Assembly: GCA_934098375.1 (NCBI GenBank)
Contig: CAKOOC010000013.1
Coordinates: forward strand, 1 to 33,722
DNA length: 33,722 nucleotides
From: an uncultured Bacilli bacterium
Lineage (GTDB): Bacteria; Bacillota_I; Bacilli_A; RF39; UBA660
Direction of reading: 5' to 3'
Shown here: one piece after another, positions 7,067-13,652 of the stretch
Position numbering within the stretch: the first letter of the stretch is position 1
How the letters are laid out: the number at the start of each line of letters is the position of its first letter
Made by a program: the position numbers and the translations under genes
The notes under the pieces: generated by a model
Told to the model about the DNA's origin: nothing
Databases searched by the model: none
The model's input: the letters and a program-made list of their open reading frames with translations, nothing else

Positions 7067-9176
7067 AGAAAGAAATAGTGGTTTAGAAAAAGCAAAAGAT
7101 TTAAAAGGCTCACTTAAAAGATTATTACTTTCTTTAAATGAATTTAAAGTTTTAATAATAATTGCGATGGTTTTAGCAGTATTTGGAGCAGTTTTATCAA
7201 TTGTTTCTCCTAAGTATTTATCAAAAGTAGTTGATGAAGTATCGTTTTCACTAGTAGTAAATAAAGATAATTTAAAAACTATAGAAGATAAAATGACTAA
7301 CTCTTTTAATGAACAAAATATAAAAGCACTGCAAAAAAAGTATTGTAGTGAAGTAAATAGTATAGATTGTCAGAGTTTAGTTTCCTTTATGGAAACGAAG
7401 GATTACACTGAGTTATCCGTTAATTTAATAAATGATATATTTAAACCATATGAAATAGATGGTACTGTAATAACAACGGAAGATCAAATTAATTTAATGA
7501 AAATAGCAGCAAGTTTAAGTAATGATAATCAAAAGATGAGTGAAAAACTTAAGAATCTTCCTATAAACGTACAAAAAGTATTATCAACAGATGTTGATTT
7601 AGTAAGGGTTAAAAATTTAGCAACTGTTTGTTTTATAATGTTTATGCTTAGTACAGTTTTTGAATATTTTGAAGGTATTTCAATGACAATTGTATCAAAT
7701 AATTTTGCAAGAAGTCTTAGAGAAAGAGTAGTATTAAAAATTAATAAATTGCCTTTAAAGTATTTTGATAAAAATCAAATTGGAGATGTTTTATCGAGAA
7801 TTACTAATGATATAGATACAGTAGCTCAATCAATGAACAATTCACTATCAACATTAGTGGCTTCAGTTACTTTATTTATAGGTAGTATTATAATGATGTT
7901 TGCAACTAACTGGATAATGGCACTTACAGCAATATTCGCTTCTTTATTTGGCTTTATATTTATGGGACTTGTTTTATCTAAGAGTCAAAAATATTTTGCT
8001 TTAAGACAAGGAGAACTTGGTAAATTAAATGCTCATATTGAAGAGGCATATTCTGGAATGAACGTTATAAAAGCATATAATGCTGAAGTTGTTTTTGAAG
8101 ATAAGTTTGACGATTTAAATAATAGAGTATATAAAGCAAATTTTATTAGTCAATTTTTATCAGGTTTAATGCCACCAATGATGCAGTTTATTGGAAACTT
8201 AGGTTATGTAGTTGTGTGTATAGTAGGAGCTGTTTTAGCAACTAAAGGGGTAATTAGTTTTGGTACAATTATAGCTTTTATTATATATGTTAGATTATTT
8301 ACGTCACCCTTATCACAAATAGCCCAAGCAATGGCAAGTATGCAACAAGTAGCTGCGGCTAGTGAAAGAGTTTTTGAAATTTTAGATGAAGAAGAACTTA
8401 GTGATGAAAGTGATAAAAAAATTAAACTTTCTAAAGAGGACGCTAAAGGAAATATTGAATTTAAAAATGTTTACTTTAGATATGATGGAAATGAAAAAGA
8501 TACAATAACAAATTTCTCATTGAAAGCAAAGAAGGGTGAAAAAATTGCGATTGTTGGTCCGACGGGAGCAGGGAAAACAACTTTAGTTAATTTATTAATG
8601 AGGTTTTATGAGATAAAAGATGGTGATATTTATATCGATGGAATAAATGTTAAAGATTTAACCAGATATAACATTCATGAATTATTTACGATGGTTTTAC
8701 AAGATACTTGGTTATTTGAAGGAACCATAAAAGAAAATATTGTATATAACATGAAAGATATAAGTGATGAAGAGATTCATAAAGTTTGTAAATATGTAGG
8801 AGTTGATCATTTTATTAAAACACTTCCAAATGGATATGACTCATATTTAACGGATAATGATAGTGTTTCTTCTGGTCAAAGACAGCTTTTAACTATTGCA
8901 AGAGGTATGATGGAAAATGCGCCATTCTTGATTTTGGATGAGGCGACTAGCAACGTAGATACAAGAACAGAAGAACTTGTGCAAAAAGCGATGGATAAAC
9001 TATCTAAAAATAAAACTTCATTTATTATTGCACATAGATTATCAACAATTAAAAATGCTGATTTAATATTAGTTATGAATGAGGGAAATATTGTAGAGCA
9101 AGGAACTCATGAAGAACTTTTAGAGAAAAATGGTTTTTATGCTAAACTTTATAATGCTCAGTTTAGTGAAGAATAG
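7059..9176 (+). CDS. ABC exporter half-transporter with catalytic ATP site (heterodimer subunit 2)
   Basis: 705 residues from ATG 7059, chosen for the AAAGGA site at 7045-7050 and the 8-bp overlap with subunit 1; an in-frame upstream start at 7005 would lie deep in the partner gene. Seen: transmembrane domain with an unusual insertion of about 120 residues (about 62-185) between the first two helices, with Cys96 and Cys104. The ATPase domain has Walker A GPTGAGKTT (500-508), Walker B ILDE (625-628, catalytic Glu628), switch His659, but a degenerate signature VSSGQ (603-607). The defects complement those of subunit 1: one composite site is complete and the other doubly degenerate, as in BmrCD and TM287/288. 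The large extracytoplasmic insertion recalls BmrD. Cotranscribed with subunit 1 and closed by the terminator at 9188. Confidence 0.92.
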   Translation: MHRERNSGLEKAKDLKGSLKRLLLSLNEFKVLIIIAMVLAVFGAVLSIVSPKYLSKVVDEVSFSLVVNKDNLKTIEDKMTNSFNEQNIKALQKKYCSEVNSIDCQSLVSFMETKDYTELSVNLINDIFKPYEIDGTVITTEDQINLMKIAASLSNDNQKMSEKLKNLPINVQKVLSTDVDLVRVKNLATVCFIMFMLSTVFEYFEGISMTIVSNNFARSLRERVVLKINKLPLKYFDKNQIGDVLSRITNDIDTVAQSMNNSLSTLVASVTLFIGSIIMMFATNWIMALTAIFASLFGFIFMGLVLSKSQKYFALRQGELGKLNAHIEEAYSGMNVIKAYNAEVVFEDKFDDLNNRVYKANFISQFLSGLMPPMMQFIGNLGYVVVCIVGAVLATKGVISFGTIIAFIIYVRLFTSPLSQIAQAMASMQQVAAASERVFEILDEEELSDESDKKIKLSKEDAKGNIEFKNVYFRYDGNEKDTITNFSLKAKKGEKIAIVGPTGAGKTTLVNLLMRFYEIKDGDIYIDGINVKDLTRYNIHELFTMVLQDTWLFEGTIKENIVYNMKDISDEEIHKVCKYVGVDHFIKTLPNGYDSYLTDNDSVSSGQRQLLTIARGMMENAPFLILDEATSNVDTRTEELVQKAMDKLSKNKTSFIIAHRLSTIKNADLILVMNEGNIVEQGTHEELLEKNGFYAKLYNAQFSEE

Positions 9177-9187
9177 TAAATTTTATG

Positions 9188-9216
9188 AGGATTATTTTTC
9201 AAAATAATCCTTTTTC
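9188..9216 (+). terminator. Rho-independent terminator of the ABC exporter operon
   Basis: AGGATTATTTT (9188-9198) pairs with AAAATAATCCT (9201-9211), followed by a T run. Confidence 0.85.
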
Positions 9217-9217
9217 T

Positions 9218-9246
9218 TTGCTTTTAAGATAAAATAATTATATAAT
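9218..9246 (+). promoter_or_regulatory. Promoter of uppS-cdsA-rseP
   Basis: TTGCTT (9218-9223), 17-bp spacer, TATAAT (9241-9246). The -10 contains the ATG at 9245, which argues against that ATG as the uppS start. Confidence 0.75.
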
Positions 9247-9262
9247 GTTTTTAGGTGACAAT

Positions 9263-9946
9263 ATGGAAGAATTAAAAATACCAAATCACGTGGGAATTAT
9301 CATGGATGGCAATAGACGCTGGGCTAAAGAAAGAGGCAAAAAATCAATTGATGGTCACTTAGCTGGTGCTAACAATATAATGGAACTTGCTAAACATGTT
9401 TTTGCTACGGGTGTTAAATATTTAAGTATATATGCTTTTTCAACCGAAAATTTTAACCGTTCAGAAGAGGAAGTCGGTTATTTAATGGGACTAATTATTA
9501 AGTTTTTTAATGAAAGAGCGAAGGAGTTAGATGAAAATAACATTAAGATAGTCTTTTCTGGGAAAAGAGAAAGACTTAAAAGTAATGTGTGGCAGTGTAT
9601 ATGCAAAGTAATGGAAATGACTAAAAATAATACTGGCGGAGTGTTAAATGTTTGTCTAAATTATGGGGGCAGAGCAGAAATAATTGATGCTGTAAAGAAA
9701 TTGAAAGATAGTGATTTAGAAATAAATGAAGAAAACTTTGCTAAATGCTTATATCAAGATTTACCAGATTTAGATTTTGTAATTAGAACTAGCGGTGAGA
9801 TGAGAATATCAAACTTTATGTTATGGCAAATAAGTTATGCGGAGTTATATTTTCCTAAAGTTTATTTTCCTGATTTTAATAATGATGAATTTGATAAAGC
9901 GTTAGAAGAATATAGTAATCGTCATAGAAGGTTCGGAGGTAACTAA
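9263..9946 (+). CDS. uppS: Undecaprenyl diphosphate synthase (cis-prenyltransferase)
   Basis: 227 residues from ATG 9263, preceded by AGGTG (9253-9257). The enzyme condenses isopentenyl diphosphate units onto farnesyl diphosphate to make the lipid carrier for peptidoglycan. Seen: GIIMDGNRRWAK with catalytic Asp15, the FSTENFNRS substrate-binding loop, and RTSGEMRISNFMLWQ near the C-terminus. The usual form of that last motif is RTSGEQRLSNFLLWQ. Length is slightly below the usual 240-250. It shares one base with cdsA (TAATG), so the two are translationally coupled. Order uppS-cdsA-rseP is the common Firmicutes arrangement. Confidence 0.95.
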   Translation: MEELKIPNHVGIIMDGNRRWAKERGKKSIDGHLAGANNIMELAKHVFATGVKYLSIYAFSTENFNRSEEEVGYLMGLIIKFFNERAKELDENNIKIVFSGKRERLKSNVWQCICKVMEMTKNNTGGVLNVCLNYGGRAEIIDAVKKLKDSDLEINEENFAKCLYQDLPDLDFVIRTSGEMRISNFMLWQISYAELYFPKVYFPDFNNDEFDKALEEYSNRHRRFGGN

Positions 9947-10728
9947 TGAAAAAAAGAATAATTAGTGCAGTAGTTTTAATGCTTGTTTTAGTACCATTTT
10001 TAATTCTTGGTGGTAAACCTTTTGCATTATGTGTGGGGGTTATAAGTATTTTCGCTTATAAAGAAATTACTAGTTTATATAAGTATCCATTAGTAGTTAG
10101 ATTTTTGGGCTTTATGGCACTTATATCTTTGGTATATAGTAATTTTGATAGTAATACAATTGCTTTTGGACTTGATTATAAATTATTATCACTTATAATG
10201 TTAATGATATTTATTCCGGTAATTTTCTATCAAGAAAAGAAGAAATATACTACTAGCGATGCATTTAAATTGTTTGGTTTTATATTTTTAGTGGGATTAG
10301 GTTTAAATTATATGATTTTAATTAGAAGTATGGGACTTAAATATTTCTTGTTTATGATTTTAATACCTATTATTACTGATACTTTTGCATACATCGGAGG
10401 CATGCTTATTGGTAAACATAAGATAACAGCTATAAGCCCTAAAAAGAGTTTGGAAGGATTTATTACTGGTTCTTTTATGGGGACATTTATGATGTGTGTT
10501 TATTATGTAACTTTTATTGGAAGCATTAATATTTTTAAATTAATGGGAATAATATTAATACTGACAGTAGTAAGTCATTTAGGAGATTTATTCTTTAGTG
10601 CAATTAAGAGAAATCATGATATAAAAGATTTTAGTAATTTGATTCCAGGTCATGGTGGAGTACTAGATAGAATAGATAGTCAATTATTTGTAGCAATAGC
10701 GTTTATGCTTTTTATAAATATGTTCTAG
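9946..10728 (+). CDS. cdsA: Phosphatidate cytidylyltransferase (CDP-diglyceride synthase)
   Basis: 260 residues, integral membrane enzyme that makes CDP-diacylglycerol from phosphatidate and CTP for phospholipid synthesis. Seen: several hydrophobic helices and the C-terminal CdsA signature region, with SPKKSLEGFITG, SHLGDLFFSAIKR, DIKDFSNLIPGHGG and LDRIDS. The aspartates and lysines of the active site are present. Start overlaps the uppS stop, and rseP follows 9 bp later. In Bacillus dxr normally sits between cdsA and rseP; here it is absent. Confidence 0.95.
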   Translation: MKKRIISAVVLMLVLVPFLILGGKPFALCVGVISIFAYKEITSLYKYPLVVRFLGFMALISLVYSNFDSNTIAFGLDYKLLSLIMLMIFIPVIFYQEKKKYTTSDAFKLFGFIFLVGLGLNYMILIRSMGLKYFLFMILIPIITDTFAYIGGMLIGKHKITAISPKKSLEGFITGSFMGTFMMCVYYVTFIGSINIFKLMGIILILTVVSHLGDLFFSAIKRNHDIKDFSNLIPGHGGVLDRIDSQLFVAIAFMLFINMF

Positions 10729-10737
10729 GAGGATGAG

Positions 10738-11799
10738 ATGTTAACATTATTATATTTAATATTAATTCTTGGGGTTTTAGTATTTGTACATGAGTTTGGC
10801 CATTTCTTAGCAGCTAAGGCTTGTCATGTTTATGTTAGTGAATTTGCCATTGGCATGGGTCCGAAGCTATTTTCCTTTAAAAGAAAAAACAAAAATGATC
10901 CAACGGAATATTCTTTAAGATTATTTCCTATTGGTGGCTTTTGTGCTATGGCGGGAGAAGTTGATGAGGATAATAAAGAATTAAAATTAAAGAAAAGCGA
11001 ATATATGTGTAATCGCTCTAAATGGGAAAGATTTTTAATTCTCATTGCTGGTGTTACAATGAATATAATTTTAGCCTTTGTAATTTTATTTATTCAGGCT
11101 TTAATTTGGGGTTATTCAGAACAAAAATCAGTTGTTGGTTATGCCCCAGAAGGTTATCCTATAAGTGATGCTGGTATTGGAGTTGGAGATAGGATAAAAG
11201 AAGTTAATGGTATAAAAGTAAATACTTGGGATAAACTTACAATTGTTATTAATTTAAAAAATAAAGATAATAAATATGAATTTGTAGTTGAGAAAAAGGA
11301 TGGAAGTATCAAGAAATATGATGTAACTCCTAAAATTACTACTGATGAAAAAGGTAATGAAACTAAGATATTTGGTGTAGGTGTGGGAGATACAACATAT
11401 AGTGGTTTTGGTAATGCAATAAAGTATGCTTTTGTTAAATTAGGTTCTATTGTATCAAGTATGTGGTTAATAATTACATCATTAATAAAAGGGTCATTAG
11501 GTTTATCTAGTTTATCTGGTCCGGTGGGAATGTATACGGTTGTAGGACAAAGTGCGAAGATAGGATTTCAAAGTATTTTATATTTAACAGCTTATTTAAG
11601 TGTTAATTTAGCGGTTATAAATGCTATACCATTTCCAGCATTTGATGGGGGCAGAATATTATTTGTAGTTATTGAGGCTATTAAGGGAAGTAAAGTTAAT
11701 CCTAAAGTAGAAAATACATTTCATACAGTTGGTTTCTTCTTATTAATGCTTTTAATGGTTTATATTACGATTCAAGATATAATTAGAATTGCAGGATAA
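10738..11799 (+). CDS. rseP: RseP/RasP site-2 metalloprotease
   Basis: 353 residues; intramembrane zinc protease that cleaves anti-sigma factors and leftover signal peptides. Seen: HEFGH zinc site (His18, Glu19, His22) in the first helix, a PDZ domain (about 120-200), and the third zinc ligand in NAIPFPAFDGGR (Asp near residue 303), followed by a last membrane helix. The usual NPxPxxDG motif has A-I for the first residues but keeps the aspartate. A strong AGGAGG site precedes ATG 10738. Last gene of the uppS operon; cassette-2 terminator starts 18 bp after the stop. Confidence 0.95.
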   Translation: MLTLLYLILILGVLVFVHEFGHFLAAKACHVYVSEFAIGMGPKLFSFKRKNKNDPTEYSLRLFPIGGFCAMAGEVDEDNKELKLKKSEYMCNRSKWERFLILIAGVTMNIILAFVILFIQALIWGYSEQKSVVGYAPEGYPISDAGIGVGDRIKEVNGIKVNTWDKLTIVINLKNKDNKYEFVVEKKDGSIKKYDVTPKITTDEKGNETKIFGVGVGDTTYSGFGNAIKYAFVKLGSIVSSMWLIITSLIKGSLGLSSLSGPVGMYTVVGQSAKIGFQSILYLTAYLSVNLAVINAIPFPAFDGGRILFVVIEAIKGSKVNPKVENTFHTVGFFLLMLLMVYITIQDIIRIAG

Positions 11800-11817
11800 A
11801 TATCCTAAGGTTAAATG

Positions 11818-11860
11818 GTCTATGGTTGCCACAATATTTGGTTAATACCATAGACTTTTT
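11818..11860 (+). terminator. Rho-independent terminator after rseP (cassette 2)
   Basis: GTCTATGGT (11818-11826) pairs perfectly with ACCATAGAC (11847-11855), followed by T5. Same stem family as at 1530 and 13535. Confidence 0.85.
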
Positions 11861-11877
11861 ATATGCATAAAATTAAC

Positions 11878-11907
11878 TTGACATGGGGTGGGGGGTATTA
11901 GTACAAT
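11878..11907 (+). promoter_or_regulatory. Poly-G spacer promoter, copy 2 (interrupted tract)
   Basis: TTGACA (11878-11883) and TACAAT (11902-11907) are 18 bp apart. The spacer holds GGGGTGGGGGG (11885-11895), a G tract broken by one T. From the -10 through the GGGTGAT ribosome-binding site it is nearly identical to copy 3. Confidence 0.8.
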
Positions 11908-11934
11908 TATATAGAAAATATCGGGTGATTTTCT

Positions 11935-13536
11935 ATGAATATTTATAAAGGAAAAATAGGTAATATTTTAAGAAGAATGAAAGGAAATAAACGCATTTTA
12001 TATTTAACTTTTTGTTCTGTTTTAGTTTTATTTTGTTTAATTTTAAATATGACATTTAGTTTGATAACGCAAGAAAAAAATGTAGTTGGTTCTAATATAA
12101 CAATTAAAGATTTAAAGTATAACATGATTATAAATGAAGTTGTAAAAGATGAGAGTGTAGGAACAAAAGAAGCAACAAATACAGTAATTGGAGATAGAAT
12201 AATATTACTTAAATCGGGAAAAACCGAACAATTTAACATTGTTTTAACTTCCTTAAATAATATAGATTCAAAGTATGAAATAACTTATAAAGTGTGTACA
12301 GATGTAAATTGTACAAATTTTATAGATACTCCAAATAGTATATCTATTGCATATCATATTGATACACCTACAATTAATGGTACTATTTTATCGAATGAGA
12401 AAAAATCAGTAATTTTAGTAACTGATAATCAAGATAATAAGGATTATTATGTACAAATAAATTTAAATGTGGGTTATATTCATAACGATTTAGTTCTTAC
12501 AAATCAAATAACTAATAAATTTAAACCTGGTAGTTTGGATGGTAATGTTACGATAGTTGCATACGTTGATGGGGTAGAAGTAGAAACCTTTCCCACAGAA
12601 CCCAATTATGAAACTGGCGTAACTTGTTTATACAAAGATGGAAGTACTTCGCCGGCTAGAGGAATATTTAAATTCATTAGTGGTAAAGGCTGGGTTGTGG
12701 ATGTATTTGATTTAGATAAGAGTTTAACAACATGTAGAGTAGATTTTACAGAAGTATTAAAGGTAACATATGAAGTGTTAATAAATAGATACGATTGTGC
12801 AAACCTTACAACTACTAAGCCAACTGATCCAATTATAAAATATACCGGAAATTGTAGTTTAATACAGGATACTGAGGATGCGAATGGAAAGCACACTTGG
12901 AGATTAAAATTTTTGTCAAGTGGAACTTTGAGTGTTAATGGTCTTATGTATATAGATGCCTTCTTAGTTGGCGGCGGTGCCGGCGGAGGTAATGGATATA
13001 AATCTGGTAACGGTAGTGAGTTTGGTGGCCCAGGTGGTGGTGGCGGTTATACAACTACGAAGAAAAGCTTGAGATTAGATAATACAACAAGTTACGCTAT
13101 TACGGTTGGAGCTGGAGGCGGTAGAGCTAGTAATGGTGGTGCATCATCAGCTTTTGGATATAGTGCATCCGGAGGTTATGCAAATGGAAATGGTGGCTCT
13201 GGTGGTGGTGGCGGTGCCTTAGAGGAGTCATCCGGTTCTGCTGGTGGTAGATATGGAAATAGTGCACCTAAAAACTGGAATGGAGAATGTAACGGTCAAG
13301 GAACAACAACTTGTGAATTTGGTGAAGGTACAACGTCGGGTTGCACTAGAGGAGATGCTTATGAATATTCAAGAGGTGGAAATGGTGGCGGCGGTGGAGC
13401 TTATGGTTCTGGTATAGTTGGGACATCATATGGATATGCTAACACTGGCGGCGGTGGTGGCGGAGCCGGAAGAAACAGTTCAAACGGTACGGCAGGAGGT
13501 TCCGGTGTAGTTGTCATTCGTGATGTTAGAGCATAG
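11935..13536 (+). CDS. Surface protein with glycine-rich, phage-adhesin-like C-terminus
   Basis: 533 residues; ATG lies 5 bp after GGGTGAT. Seen: basic N-terminus with one hydrophobic segment (about 20-42), TasA-like beta-rich domain, then a domain with TIVAYVDG, FPTEPNYETGVTC and TTCRVDF that matches the middle domain of the gene at 1631. The last 200 or so residues (about 328-533) are extremely glycine-rich: FLVGGGAGGG, YAITVGAGGG, repeated GGGGG blocks, ending GGSGVVVIRDVR. This is the layout of glycine-rich domains in phage minor tail proteins and receptor-binding adhesins, where glycine runs form packed polyglycine-II helices. No sorting signal or C-terminal membrane helix is seen. It is a single-gene unit between its own promoter and terminator. 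Role inferred: secreted adhesin or structural protein. Confidence 0.75.
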   Translation: MNIYKGKIGNILRRMKGNKRILYLTFCSVLVLFCLILNMTFSLITQEKNVVGSNITIKDLKYNMIINEVVKDESVGTKEATNTVIGDRIILLKSGKTEQFNIVLTSLNNIDSKYEITYKVCTDVNCTNFIDTPNSISIAYHIDTPTINGTILSNEKKSVILVTDNQDNKDYYVQINLNVGYIHNDLVLTNQITNKFKPGSLDGNVTIVAYVDGVEVETFPTEPNYETGVTCLYKDGSTSPARGIFKFISGKGWVVDVFDLDKSLTTCRVDFTEVLKVTYEVLINRYDCANLTTTKPTDPIIKYTGNCSLIQDTEDANGKHTWRLKFLSSGTLSVNGLMYIDAFLVGGGAGGGNGYKSGNGSEFGGPGGGGGYTTTKKSLRLDNTTSYAITVGAGGGRASNGGASSAFGYSASGGYANGNGGSGGGGGALEESSGSAGGRYGNSAPKNWNGECNGQGTTTCEFGEGTTSGCTRGDAYEYSRGGNGGGGGAYGSGIVGTSYGYANTGGGGGGAGRNSSNGTAGGSGVVVIRDVRA

Positions 13537-13579
13537 TCTATGATTTATCACTTTTTGTGGTTAATATCATAGACTTTTT
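13535..13579 (+). terminator. Rho-independent terminator of the glycine-rich surface gene (cassette 3)
   Basis: AGTCTATGAT (13535-13544) pairs perfectly with ATCATAGACT (13566-13575) and a T run follows. The stem starts within the stop codon of the gene. Confidence 0.85.
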
Positions 13580-13596
13580 ATATGCGCGATATTAAC

Positions 13597-13624
13597 TTGA
13601 CATGGGGGGGGTTATTAGTACAAT
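13597..13624 (+). promoter_or_regulatory. Poly-G spacer promoter, copy 3
   Basis: TTGACA (13597-13602) and TACAAT (13619-13624) are 16 bp apart, with eight consecutive G at 13604-13611. Closely matches copies 1 and 2, including the leader AGAAAATATCGGGTGATTTT. Confidence 0.8.
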
Positions 13625-13652
13625 TATATAGAAAATATCGGGTGATTTTAAG

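Noticed and set aside
9245..9262. ATG 9245 as uppS start
   Set aside because: It lies inside the likely -10 box and has no ribosome-binding site; ATG 9263 has AGGTG at proper spacing and gives the usual N-terminus.
12956..13520. Glycine-codon repeats that look like a short tandem repeat or CRISPR-like array
   Set aside because: Spacing is irregular, units are GGN codons in frame, and there are no conserved repeats of 20 bp or more with unique spacers.
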